Of a stretch of DNA of 64,000 bases, positions 7,990 to 15,714 are shown in pieces. The DNA is from G963662985 sp963662985 (GTDB taxonomy: Bacteria > Chloroflexota > Anaerolineae > Anaerolineales > UBA11579). How positions within the stretch are numbered: position 1 is the first letter of the stretch; every line of letters starts with the position of its first letter. The position numbers and the translations under genes were made by a program. The stretch lies in contig OY760067.1 in the NCBI GenBank assembly GCA_963662985.1, forward strand, positions 124,001 through 188,000, given 5' to 3'. The notes beneath the pieces were generated by a model. The model was not told the origin of the DNA, made no database searches, and was given only the letters and a program-made list of their open reading frames with translations.

Positions 7990-9414
7990 ATGAGAAAAAT
8001 TACTGTTGAACCCGTAACCCGTATTGAAGGCCATGCCAAGATCACAATCAACTTGGATGACAATGGCAATGTGGAACATGCATATATGCATGTGAATGAA
8101 TTCCGTGGGTTTGAAAAATTCTGTGAAGGGCGCATGTATTTTGAAATGCCGCAAATCACTCCACGAATTTGTGGGATCTGCCCGGTGAGCCATCACTTGG
8201 CTTCTGCTAAGGCAAATGATGCGTTGGTTGGGGCAACCCCTCCACGTCCCGCTTTGTTATTGCGTGAATTGATGCATATGGGACAAATTATTCAAAGTCA
8301 TGGGATGCACTTTTTCGAATTAGCCGGTCCTGATCTTTTGTTAGGTTTTGATTCAGACCCTGCCACTCGTAATGTGGTGGGCTTGATTCAAGCAAACCCA
8401 GAATTGGCGACAAAGGCTGTAATGTTGCGTAAATTTGGGCAAGAAATTATTCGTATGGTGGGTGGACGTAAGATTCATCCAAATTTCTGTGTGCCAGGTG
8501 GGGTTAACAAAGCTTTTACTGTTGCTGAAAAAGACGCGATTATGGCTACCTATGATGAAAACATGGCGACTATCATGGTCGGCTTGGATATCATCAAGGA
8601 TTGGGCTGAGAAGAACCAAGATGTGATTGATGAATTTGCTGTTTTCAAAACTGGTTATGGCGGTTTGGTAACAGACAAAGGCAGTTTGGAACTTTATGAT
8701 GGCCAAATGCGAATTGTGAATTCTGATGGTGATTTGTGGACTCAATTTGATCCTAAAGATTATTTGGATTATATTGCTGAACATGTTGAGCCATGGACGT
8801 ATTTGAAATTCCCGTATTATATTCCTGAAGGGTATCCGGGTGGCTCTTATCGTGTGGGTCCGTTGGGTCGATTGAATATGATTGATCAAATAGACACACC
8901 AATTGCTCAAGAAGAATTCTTGGCTTATCGTGCAATGAATGACGGTAAACCGATTGAAAATACTTTGCATTATCATTATGCACGATTAATCGAAACTGTT
9001 TTCTGTATGGAAAAGGTGCGAGAATTGTGTGAAGATGAAGATATTACTTCAACTGAATTAATTAACACCAGTCGTGATTATCAAGGTGAAGGCGTGGGGA
9101 TGCTCGAAGCACCTCGTGGCACTTTGATCCATCACTATAAAGCTGATGAAGATGGTAAGTTGGAGAAAGTTAATTTAATCGTATCTACTGGTCATAATAA
9201 CTATGCAATGACGCATGCTGTTGATTCTGTGGCAAAGACTTATATCAAAAATGGTGATGTGCGTGAAGGTTTGTTGAACCGCGTTGAAGCTGCGATCCGA
9301 GCACATGACCCTTGTCTATCTTGTTCTACTCATGCTGTTGGACAAATGCCAATGGAAGTTGAAATCAATGACGCAGAAGGTCAATTAATTGAGAAATTAC
9401 GCCGTGACTCTTAA
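7990..9414 (+). CDS. hoxH: NiFe hydrogenase large (catalytic) subunit
   Basis: This 474-residue group 3-type large subunit carries the NiFe active site. N-terminal ligands are in RICGICPVSHH (C61, C64) and C-terminal ligands in DPCLSCSTH (C442, C445). After the final His448 there is a 26-residue tail, the usual peptide removed by the maturation protease once nickel is inserted. I chose the ATG at 7990 because MRKITVEPVTRIEGH is the family N-terminus and AGGTG precedes it. A longer in-frame start at 7918 would overlap hoxY. The enzyme should couple H2 formation or uptake to NAD(H), perhaps also ferredoxin. Confidence 0.95.
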   Translation: MRKITVEPVTRIEGHAKITINLDDNGNVEHAYMHVNEFRGFEKFCEGRMYFEMPQITPRICGICPVSHHLASAKANDALVGATPPRPALLLRELMHMGQIIQSHGMHFFELAGPDLLLGFDSDPATRNVVGLIQANPELATKAVMLRKFGQEIIRMVGGRKIHPNFCVPGGVNKAFTVAEKDAIMATYDENMATIMVGLDIIKDWAEKNQDVIDEFAVFKTGYGGLVTDKGSLELYDGQMRIVNSDGDLWTQFDPKDYLDYIAEHVEPWTYLKFPYYIPEGYPGGSYRVGPLGRLNMIDQIDTPIAQEEFLAYRAMNDGKPIENTLHYHYARLIETVFCMEKVRELCEDEDITSTELINTSRDYQGEGVGMLEAPRGTLIHHYKADEDGKLEKVNLIVSTGHNNYAMTHAVDSVAKTYIKNGDVREGLLNRVEAAIRAHDPCLSCSTHAVGQMPMEVEINDAEGQLIEKLRRDS

Positions 9415-9460
9415 GATTTTCTTGTGAGTAATGATTGCGTTTTTTCGTGAATATTTTTAC

Positions 9461-9492
9461 AATAAAAGGACAGAAATACCTGTCCTTTTATT
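9461..9492 (+). terminator. Hairpin between hydrogenase large subunit and protease gene
   Basis: A perfect 12-bp inverted repeat (aataaaaggaca with tgtccttttatt) has an 8-nt loop and its 3' arm is T-rich. It may terminate most transcripts after hoxH and let a fraction read into the protease gene, which is needed in smaller amounts. Confidence 0.7.
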
Positions 9493-9515
9493 GAATCAAT
9501 GGAGCAACAACTAAG

Positions 9516-9968
9516 ATGACAAAAAAAATTGTGATTGGGATTGGGAATCCTTTGCGGGGAGATGATGCGTTTGGGTATGTGGTGGTGAATGAATTTATCG
9601 CTAAACATGGCGAAGCACAAAATGAAGAAGTGGATTGTTTTCATATGCAACAATTGGGACTGGAGTTATTGCCGTATTTTGAGGATTGCGAGACGTTAAT
9701 TTTTGTGGATGCAAGTGTTAAGGTTGAGGAAGGTGTGGTGAAGACAGAATTGATTGAACCGGGTACGATGATTGATAATCCTGTTTCTCATTTTTTTGAT
9801 CCAGAAACTCTGCTCTCTTCTACTTTTGCGCTCTATCAAAGACATCCAAAAACTTATTTAATTTCTGTAGGTGCAAAAGATTTTGAGATTCGTGAAGGTT
9901 TGACTGCACCAATTGAAGCGGCTGTGCCGGAAGTTTTGAAGGAAATAGAAGATATTTTATTTGAGTAA
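9516..9968 (+). CDS. hoxW: Hydrogenase maturation protease
   Basis: This is a 150-residue endopeptidase of the HycI/HoxW (M52) family. The N-terminal motif is GIGNPLRGDDAFG, followed by the acidic nickel-sensing position in LIFVDASVKV and a conserved SVGAKDFE near the end. It would remove the C-terminal 26-residue tail of the large subunit encoded 101 bp upstream after nickel insertion. A GGAG about 12 nt before the ATG is the only visible ribosome-binding site. No hyp genes for NiFe cofactor assembly are in the window, so they must be elsewhere. Confidence 0.92.
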   Translation: MTKKIVIGIGNPLRGDDAFGYVVVNEFIAKHGEAQNEEVDCFHMQQLGLELLPYFEDCETLIFVDASVKVEEGVVKTELIEPGTMIDNPVSHFFDPETLLSSTFALYQRHPKTYLISVGAKDFEIREGLTAPIEAAVPEVLKEIEDILFE

Positions 9969-9975
9969 ATTTTTT

Positions 9976-10010
9976 ATTCCATGTGGTACTACGCATGGAA
10001 TTTTATTTTA
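9976..10010 (+). terminator. Intrinsic terminator after the protease gene
   Basis: An 8-bp stem attccatg/catggaat with a 10-nt loop is followed by TTTATTTTA. It probably ends the hydrogenase transcript. Confidence 0.65.
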
Positions 10011-10019
10011 GGAGAGATG

Positions 10020-10361
10020 ATGAGTGAAAATTTGACATTGAATGAGTATGCTGAATTGGCGCAACGCACTTCAGGGACAAAAGATAAGGCTTTTGAGGAT
10101 AGGATTATTACAGTGGCGTTGGGATTGACCGGTGAGGCTGGTGAGGTGGCAGATCTAGTGAAAAAGATGACAGCTCATGGACATGCTTGGGATAAGGATA
10201 AATTGGCGGATGAGTTAGGAGATGTGTTATGGTATTTGGCAGAGGCGGCTAGTACATTAGAGATGAGCTTGGGCGAAATTGCTCAATTGAATGTGGATAA
10301 ATTAAAGAAACGCTATCCGGATGGTTTTTCTTCGGATGCTAGTATTAATCGTAAAATCTAA
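10020..10361 (+). CDS. MazG-like nucleotide pyrophosphohydrolase
   Basis: This is a 113-residue all-alpha NTP pyrophosphohydrolase of the MazG-like superfamily. Its signature is LGLTGEAGEVADLVKK (E-x2-E pattern) followed by LADELGDVLWYLAEAA (E-x2-D), which together bind Mg2+. Enzymes of this type hydrolyse nucleoside triphosphates, often non-canonical dNTPs, to the monophosphate; the substrate here is unknown. AGGAG at 10010-10014 gives good spacing to the second of two adjacent ATGs (10020) and poor spacing to 10017. Upstream in-frame codons from 9981 lie inside the terminator hairpin, so I excluded them. Confidence 0.88.
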   Translation: MSENLTLNEYAELAQRTSGTKDKAFEDRIITVALGLTGEAGEVADLVKKMTAHGHAWDKDKLADELGDVLWYLAEAASTLEMSLGEIAQLNVDKLKKRYPDGFSSDASINRKI

Positions 10362-10393
10362 AGACGTAATTTTTATTTTTAAGGAGAATAAGG

Positions 10394-11431
10394 ATGCAAA
10401 GACAGAATGAATTGACCACTCAGGGTGCGCTTTTGAATGAAAAAGGACGTTTGGAGCAAGTGGGCTGGGCACGGAAACAAATCTTAGATTGTAATTTGGA
10501 GAAGGTGAATTTTTATGCGATTAAAGCGTTGCAAAAATATCGTGTGAAAGTGTGGGATTATTATGCGGTGTTTACGCCTAAAGGTTTTTTGGGGTTAACT
10601 TTGTCTAATTTGGGTTATGCGGGGATGATGCAGGTTTATACGGTTGATTTTGCTACGAATGAATATTATGAAATGAGTGAATTAGCGCCTTTTGGGAAGA
10701 ATGCAGTCTTGGCAAGAAATAGTACGGAAGGTACGAGTTCTTTTTCAAATGAAAAACTTTCAATGAAGTTTGAGAAAATTGATGGGGCTAGAATTTTGGA
10801 TGTTAGCTGGAAAGATTTCAAGGATGGAAAAGACTTGAATGTACATTTGGAACTGACTGAAAAAGATTTCGAGTCAATGGTGATTACAATCCCGATCGGT
10901 GAAAAACGTTTTTATTACAATACAAAAACGAATTGTATGCCTGCTGCAGGAACTATTCAACTTGGTGAAGCAGTTGAAGAAGTGAAAGCAGAAGAAAGCA
11001 TGGCACAACTGGATTGGGGACGCGGGATTTGGGCGTATTCTAGTTTTTGGAATTGGGCGAGTACTTCACAATATTTGCCAGATGGACGACGATTTGGGTT
11101 GAATATAGGTGAAGGATTTGGCAACACTGAAGCAGCGACAGAAGATTGTGTGATTCTTGATAATAAAGTACATAAATTGGGGAAGGTGCATTGGGAATAT
11201 GATTCAAGTAATTATATGAAACCGTGGCGGTTCTATGATGATGAAGGTCGTTTGGATATTACACTTACTCCTTTCAAAGAACGGCATGCAGCGAGCCATT
11301 TGGTGGTGATTGATAGTGTGGTACATCAGATGTTTGGTCATTATTCTGGGAAAGTTATTTTGGACGATGGAGAAGTGTTGGAAATTAAAGATGTACTAGG
11401 GTTTGCAGAGGAGCATTCGGCAAGGTGGTAG
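10394..11431 (+). CDS. DUF2804 family protein
   Basis: This 345-residue protein has the DUF2804 beginning (LTTQGALLNEKGRLEQVGWA, residues 7-26). The later WDWGRGIW-like segment (LDWGRGIWAYSSFWNWAS) and the beta-rich C-terminal half also belong to this family. The family resembles the lipocalin-like AttH fold and its activity is not established. There is no signal peptide or membrane helix, so it is cytoplasmic. AAGGAG precedes the ATG. It follows the MazG-like gene by 32 bp and may share its transcript. The 3' side has a long structured untranslated region. Confidence 0.85.
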   Translation: MQRQNELTTQGALLNEKGRLEQVGWARKQILDCNLEKVNFYAIKALQKYRVKVWDYYAVFTPKGFLGLTLSNLGYAGMMQVYTVDFATNEYYEMSELAPFGKNAVLARNSTEGTSSFSNEKLSMKFEKIDGARILDVSWKDFKDGKDLNVHLELTEKDFESMVITIPIGEKRFYYNTKTNCMPAAGTIQLGEAVEEVKAEESMAQLDWGRGIWAYSSFWNWASTSQYLPDGRRFGLNIGEGFGNTEAATEDCVILDNKVHKLGKVHWEYDSSNYMKPWRFYDDEGRLDITLTPFKERHAASHLVVIDSVVHQMFGHYSGKVILDDGEVLEIKDVLGFAEEHSARW

Positions 11432-11720
11432 GCAAAAACAATATTTTTGCTTAACATTTAGCAAAACTAAACGTTAGTCTATATTTTGTTATATGGCTTT
11501 GCTTAGGTAGTTTTACTTCGTAAGACTATACAGAATTCAATTGGTAAAAAGTTTTTACATTTTTTACAGCTTTATAGGTACTATAAGAGAGTTTCTAGGT
11601 TTGAAGCTCTCTTTTTTTTTATAAAAGTATATTTTATTAGTTTGATAACGTCTTAAGTTTATGAATAAACATAAATGCTTATTTAATTGATAAGTTAGTC
11701 GATAAAAAACAGGAGATATG
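11432..11720 (+). other. Structured 289-bp intergenic region between the DUF2804 gene and the aldolase gene
   Basis: No gene is seen here. It holds a 7-bp hairpin (gcaaaaa/tttttgc, 11432-11450), a second hairpin with a UUC loop (11509-11527), the terminator at 11586-11621, and a short palindrome gtttatgaataaac (about 11658-11671) upstream of the aldolase. A short non-coding transcript ending at the terminator is possible. Confidence 0.45.
11586..11621 (+). terminator. Intrinsic terminator
   Basis: A 10-bp stem (agagagtttc/gaagctctct, one G-U pair) with a 7-nt loop is followed by a run of at least eight T. It lies 155 bp beyond the DUF2804 stop codon. Confidence 0.85.
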
Positions 11721-12608
11721 ATGAATCAAGAACAATTAAAACGAATGAAATCCGGTAAAGGATTTATTGCAGCTTTAGATCAAAGTGGTGGAAGTACCCC
11801 CAAAGCATTGCGACAATATGGGATCGCGGAAGATCGATATTCAAACGATGATGAAATGTTTGCTTTAGTGCATGAAATGCGCACAAGAATTATAACTAGT
11901 CCTTCTTTTAGCTCTGCACATATTTTAGGCGCAATTTTATTTAAGAATACGATGAATCGAAAAATCGATGGTAAGTTCACGGCTGATTTTTTGTGGGAAG
12001 ATAAGGGAATTGTACCGATCTTGAAGGTGGATGAAGGCTTAGACAGTGTTGTAGATGGTGTGCAACTGATGAAGCCATTCAGTGACCTAAAGGGTTTAAT
12101 GGCTGAAGCAGGAAAAAAGAACATTTTTGGAACTAAAATGCGTTCCGTGATTAAAGAAGCAAATCCAAAGGGAATTCAAAAGATTGTGGCACAACAATTT
12201 GAAATTGGACAACAAATTTTTGATCTTGGATTTGTACCAATTTTGGAGCCTGAGGTAGACATTTTTAGTGTTGACAAGGCTGAATCTGAACAAATTTTAA
12301 AGACTGAAATTCTTTCTCATTTATCCGGTTTGGATGATGATATAAAACTGATGTTCAAATTGAGCATTCCAACAGTTGATAATTTTTATCGCGAATTGAT
12401 GGATGATGAACATGTGGTGCGAGTGGTGGCATTGTCGGGTGGTTATTCTCAAAGTGAAGCTAATGAACGTTTGGCTCGAAATAAGGGATTGATTGCGAGT
12501 TTCTCTCGTGCTTTGTCCCAAGGATTGCATGCGAATCAATCTGAGGCAGAGTTTGATGCAATGTTGAAAGATTCGATTAAAAGCATTTATGACGCTTCTG
12601 TTGCTTAA
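11721..12608 (+). CDS. fda: Class I fructose-bisphosphate aldolase
   Basis: This 295-residue Schiff-base aldolase belongs to the bacterial class I group represented by staphylococcal Fda. The start GKGFIAALDQSGGSTPKALR is nearly invariant in that group. IVPILKVDEGL carries the conserved Lys region, LEPEVDIF the acidic residue pair, and VVALSGGYSQSEAN the phosphate-binding loop. It splits fructose 1,6-bisphosphate to dihydroxyacetone phosphate and glyceraldehyde 3-phosphate without a metal. AGGAG at 11711-11715 fits the second ATG (11721) better than 11718. It is monocistronic, with a terminator directly behind it. Confidence 0.95.
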   Translation: MNQEQLKRMKSGKGFIAALDQSGGSTPKALRQYGIAEDRYSNDDEMFALVHEMRTRIITSPSFSSAHILGAILFKNTMNRKIDGKFTADFLWEDKGIVPILKVDEGLDSVVDGVQLMKPFSDLKGLMAEAGKKNIFGTKMRSVIKEANPKGIQKIVAQQFEIGQQIFDLGFVPILEPEVDIFSVDKAESEQILKTEILSHLSGLDDDIKLMFKLSIPTVDNFYRELMDDEHVVRVVALSGGYSQSEANERLARNKGLIASFSRALSQGLHANQSEAEFDAMLKDSIKSIYDASVA

Positions 12609-12630
12609 TTCTTATTAATATGTTTAATTA

Positions 12631-12659
12631 AAAACGGCTGGGTTTCAGCCGTTTTTTTA
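12631..12659. terminator. Bidirectional terminator between convergent genes
   Basis: A 10-bp stem aaaacggctg/cagccgtttt with a 5-nt loop has a T-run on the plus side and an A-run on the other. It therefore serves both the aldolase gene and the convergent VOC gene. Confidence 0.88.
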
Positions 12660-13046
12660 TTTCCAATTCGGGTCTAGAAATTGTTGAATTTCTATTTTAT
12701 AACCATTGGGGTCTTTTAAGAAACAATGATAGATGTTATATTCTGGGTTGTGTTTGGGTGGTTTGAGGACTGGCACTCCTTTTTGTTTGAGATTTTCAAA
12801 TTCTTGATCGACTTTTTGGGTTACGAGTGTGAGAATGCATGCTTGTGGAGATGGAATGAGGTTGCTTTTTTCACAAAAACCAATGAAGGCATGGGGATTA
12901 ATTTGATATATTTGGCAAGTTCCTTGATCTAAGGCCAGCTTTAGCCCGAGGGTGTTTTGATAGAAGTCGGCTGTTTGGGTGAGATTAGCCGTGTAGTAAA
13001 AAGCAATGAATTGATCAAATTGTTTGGGTGTGGTGCTAGATGGCAT
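12657..13046 (-). CDS. VOC (glyoxalase/bleomycin-resistance) superfamily protein
   Basis: This is a 129-residue vicinal-oxygen-chelate fold protein. It starts with the beta-alpha unit FIAFYYTANLTQTADFYQNT (residues 14-33) and ends with HCFLKDPNGYKIEIQQF, where the final Glu is a usual metal ligand. The metal and substrate cannot be deduced; members include glyoxalase I, dioxygenases and antibiotic-binding proteins. The start codon overlaps the end of the adenosine deaminase gene by 11 bp, so the two are co-transcribed and probably translationally coupled. Confidence 0.85.
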   Translation of the reverse strand: MPSSTTPKQFDQFIAFYYTANLTQTADFYQNTLGLKLALDQGTCQIYQINPHAFIGFCEKSNLIPSPQACILTLVTQKVDQEFENLKQKGVPVLKPPKHNPEYNIYHCFLKDPNGYKIEIQQFLDPNWK

Positions 13047-14031
13047 ATTTTTTTCTCTGTGGATAGGTCATAAATGCGGTTTTGATGGCATTTTCTTGGG
13101 CTTGGTAAATTTCTCTTTGGGTGAGCTCTGCTGCACGAGCTGCGATTGATAATTCGTAAGGTAAGTCAATATGACTTATGCCGGGGTCATCGGTGTTGAT
13201 GGTGGCGAGGAGGCCTGCTTTGAGCATCTTTTTGAGGGGATGGGTGGCATAGTCTGAAGCTACTTTGGTTTGGACATTGCTGGTGAGGTTGACTTCAATG
13301 CCAATTTTGTTTTTTAGCATATACTCCACTAATTTCGGATCTTCAAATACGTGAGTGGCATGTCCGATACGTTCTGCACCAAGATCGTTGATGGCTGACC
13401 AAATAGCTTCAGGACCGCGGACTTCTCCAGCATGGGCTGTTACTCGAAGGCCGGCATCTCGCGCTTTTAGGAAATGTTCTTTAAATAAGTCAGCGGGGTA
13501 ATTGTATTCATCTCCGGCTAGATCAACACCAGTAATATTGCCTCTTTGTGTAAGAATGGCTTTCATTTCTAGCATTGCCTGTTCAGGACCAAATGTGCGG
13601 CTAATGATGCCGATGAGATTGACATCAATAGGAAAATCATTTTGGGCACGCTTAGCGCCGGCGACAACGGCTTCTGAGACCATTTGAGGGTCTAGGTTGT
13701 GTTTTTGGGCCATAAATAAAGGGCTGAAGCGAAGTTCTAGGTATTGAATATCTTCAAAATGAGCATCTTCAATGGCTTCGTGCGTAATACGTTCGATCAT
13801 TTCAAAAGAATCCATGGGAAGAGTCTGCCATTCAAAACGTTTGAAAAATTCAAGAATGTTCTCTACAGGGTCGGTAACATAGACATATTTTGAGAATTCT
13901 TGTTTGGTATCTACAGGCAAGAGATCATGTTTTTTTGCATATTCAAAAATTGTGTCAAAACGGACAGAACCGTCAAGGTGACGGTGAAGATCGATAAGGG
14001 GAAGTTCTTTCTTCTTTTTTATTCTTTTCAT
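13036..14031 (-). CDS. add: Adenosine deaminase
   Basis: This 331-residue metal-dependent deaminase belongs to the adenosine/AMP deaminase family. LIDLHRHLDGSVR holds the two zinc-binding His (H16, H18). VTAHAGEV has the third His and the catalytic Glu, and RIGHATHV another active-site His. TINTDDPGIS carries the zinc Asp pair. It converts adenosine to inosine in purine salvage; activity on adenine or a related base cannot be excluded. GAGGAG lies 9 nt before the ATG. An extended -10 box is present upstream. Confidence 0.93.
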   Translation of the reverse strand: MKRIKKKKELPLIDLHRHLDGSVRFDTIFEYAKKHDLLPVDTKQEFSKYVYVTDPVENILEFFKRFEWQTLPMDSFEMIERITHEAIEDAHFEDIQYLELRFSPLFMAQKHNLDPQMVSEAVVAGAKRAQNDFPIDVNLIGIISRTFGPEQAMLEMKAILTQRGNITGVDLAGDEYNYPADLFKEHFLKARDAGLRVTAHAGEVRGPEAIWSAINDLGAERIGHATHVFEDPKLVEYMLKNKIGIEVNLTSNVQTKVASDYATHPLKKMLKAGLLATINTDDPGISHIDLPYELSIAARAAELTQREIYQAQENAIKTAFMTYPQRKKYAI

Positions 14032-14056
14032 TTGGATGCACTCCTCTTTTTATTTA

Positions 14057-14065
14057 AGTATAGCA
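14057..14065 (-). promoter_or_regulatory. Extended -10 promoter of the adenosine deaminase gene
   Basis: On the minus strand the box reads TGCTATACT (TGn plus TATACT), and lies 25 nt before the start codon. No clear -35 box is seen. The identical nonamer precedes nrdR at 47518-47526. Confidence 0.5.
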
Positions 14066-14120
14066 TCACTTGCTTTGATTCCGTTATGAATTTATTCCTA
14101 TAAGAATTTGGAAAAAGGAT

Positions 14121-14148
14121 AAAAAAAAGCCATCAAAAAGATGGCTTT
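14121..14148 (-). terminator. Intrinsic terminator of tRNA-Asp
   Basis: On the minus strand a 9-bp stem (aaagccatc/gatggcttt, loop of 5) is followed by five or more T. It begins 3 nt after the tRNA discriminator base. Confidence 0.88.
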
Positions 14149-14151
14149 GAG

Positions 14152-14227
14152 CGGTCTCGACGGGATTTGAACCCGCGCTCTCCGCCTTGACAGGGCGGCA
14201 TGTTCAACCAAGCTACACCACGAGACC
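14152..14227 (-). tRNA. tRNA-Asp (anticodon GTC)
   Basis: The minus strand folds into a full cloverleaf. The acceptor stem is GGTCTCG/CGAGACC, the anticodon stem CCGCC/GGCGG with loop CTGTCAA giving anticodon GTC, and the T-arm GCGGGTTCAAATCCCGT. The discriminator base is G, as usual for tRNA-Asp. The 3' CCA is not encoded and must be added by the CCA enzyme. Confidence 0.96.
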
Positions 14228-14239
14228 TCAACGAGCCAT

Positions 14240-14268
14240 AGTTTATCATGCGGAATAAACTTCGTCAA
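14240..14268 (-). promoter_or_regulatory. Promoter of tRNA-Asp
   Basis: On the minus strand TTGACG (14268-14263) and TAAACT (14245-14240) are spaced by 17 bp. The predicted start lies about 6 nt before the mature tRNA 5' end. Confidence 0.7.
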
Positions 14269-14282
14269 TAGGATTAATCTTT

Positions 14283-15164
14283 TTAAAGCTCCTCAATTTT
14301 GAAGTAATTTGTGAGCGTTTTTTGATAATCCTCAGGAATGGCAGTAAATGATTTTTTAGCAACTTCCCAAAGTTGATAAGTGACTTTGGCAATGGTTACA
14401 GGTTTGTTGGTATCTGGTTTTTTTATTTCAAAAACCCATAAAACTTGATCTGAAGAGACTTGCTCTACTTGGGCAAGAATTCTGATTTGCTCACCAATTT
14501 TAGCTTGTAGGTTATATTGAATCTCATAGTGAGTGGAAATCCAAGAAAGGCCTTGGGCTAAAGTTTGATTGAGGTCTATTCCTAATGTATCATGTGCTAA
14601 GGAGAAACTGTTGAGGAAAAAATCGATATAGACTGTGTTATTGACATGGTGGTTAATGTCTAAATGACGCAATGTGATTGGTTGGACGTTTTCAATAACA
14701 GGTTTTTGAGGATCTAAGGATTTGAGTTTGATCCTTTTGATGTCTTGTTGCGGAGGAGTATCTTGGAATAATATTTGATCGACCAAAGGGTCTACTGAGA
14801 CAGGGCGAAGATTTTTACGATCAAAATAGATCCAATCTGTGAAGGCAGTGGCGATTTGCTGGCCTGTTTGCTGATCTTGGAGAAGATATTTACGACGGGC
14901 AATTGATTTTTTGTAATCATCTAACCATGTTGTGATGTCGATCTTGTTGTTATAAGTGATGAGGTTTTTTAATTCTACTTGAGAATAATAAATTAACCAT
15001 TGGCGTTCGTCATTTCGATCTATCTTCTGAAGTTCGGGCATATCCTGAGCATAGTTGGTGGCAGCGGATTGCATATAACGAAATATGGTTGCCATTGTGA
15101 TTTGTCCAAATGGATCGGTTTGATCGGGATTGAGTAAGTGTGTTTCTGTGAATTTTTTTGACAT
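14283..15164 (-). CDS. Acyl-ACP thioesterase
   Basis: This 293-residue protein has two hot-dog domains, as in plant FatA/FatB and bacterial acyl-ACP thioesterases. The first domain starts HLLNPDQTDPFGQITMATIF. The second contains LRHLDINHHVNNTVYIDFFL, whose Asn-x-His pattern (DxNxHxNN) is the catalytic signature of the family. It releases free fatty acids from acyl carrier protein. I chose the internal ATG at 15164 because AAGGAAG precedes it at good spacing; an upstream in-frame ATG at 15203 lacks this. It ends 15 bp before the tRNA promoter. Confidence 0.9.
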   Translation of the reverse strand: MSKKFTETHLLNPDQTDPFGQITMATIFRYMQSAATNYAQDMPELQKIDRNDERQWLIYYSQVELKNLITYNNKIDITTWLDDYKKSIARRKYLLQDQQTGQQIATAFTDWIYFDRKNLRPVSVDPLVDQILFQDTPPQQDIKRIKLKSLDPQKPVIENVQPITLRHLDINHHVNNTVYIDFFLNSFSLAHDTLGIDLNQTLAQGLSWISTHYEIQYNLQAKIGEQIRILAQVEQVSSDQVLWVFEIKKPDTNKPVTIAKVTYQLWEVAKKSFTAIPEDYQKTLTNYFKIEEL

Positions 15165-15226
15165 AGGACTTCCTTTGTTGATTGCTTCTCTTATATAACC
15201 CATTAACTCGTATGAGATTCGCTTGG

Positions 15227-15235
15227 TGATATAAT
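15227..15235 (+). promoter_or_regulatory. Extended -10 promoter of the fluoride channel gene
   Basis: TGATATAAT fits the TGnTATAAT extended -10 form and lies about 50 nt before the crcB start. A clear -35 element is missing. Confidence 0.5.
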
Positions 15236-15285
15236 GGCTTATTATAATTCTTTTTATTTGAATAAAAAAACATCGAGGATGGCTT

Positions 15286-15672
15286 ATGTTTTATAAAATT
15301 TTATTTGTTGGTTTGGGGGGATTCATTGGCGCTATTTTTCGATATGTTTTTAGTACATTTTTTCAAACAACTTCACGATCTACTGCTTTCCCGATTGGTA
15401 CATTGATTGTAAATTTAATTGGTTGCTTTGGATTGAGCTTTTTTGTATATTATTTAAGAGATAAGGGATGGGTGACTGATCATCACACAGCATTTTTGTT
15501 GACGGGTTTTTTTGGTGCATTCACTACATTTTCAACTTTTGAATTGGAAGTTTTTAGTACTTTTTCAAAAGATGGCGTTTTTCAAGCACTGCTCTATTTG
15601 AGTTTATCCATTGTGGGAGGATTTGGTTTGATCTTGGCAGGAAAATCTCTGGCAGATTTTTTTGTGAAATAA
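15286..15672 (+). CDS. crcB: Fluoride channel CrcB/FluC
   Basis: This 128-residue protein has four membrane helices, the normal size of a FluC monomer, which functions as a dual-topology dimer. Typical motifs are GGFIGAIFRYVFS in helix 1, GTLIVNLIGCFGLSF with the pore Asn, and TGFFGAFTTFSTFELE, which contains the Phe-box and Thr residues and the Na+-binding break. It exports fluoride from the cytoplasm. Only one copy is present, so it should form a homodimer. GAGG lies about 9 nt before the ATG. No fluoride riboswitch was recognised upstream. Confidence 0.93.
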   Translation: MFYKILFVGLGGFIGAIFRYVFSTFFQTTSRSTAFPIGTLIVNLIGCFGLSFFVYYLRDKGWVTDHHTAFLLTGFFGAFTTFSTFELEVFSTFSKDGVFQALLYLSLSIVGGFGLILAGKSLADFFVK

Positions 15673-15714
15673 TGGTACACTTTAGCACTATTTTTATTTT
15701 TCAAAGGACAATTT

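Noticed and set aside
15165..15285. Fluoride riboswitch before crcB
   Set aside because: I could not find the conserved fluoride-aptamer core; only an extended -10 box is visible.
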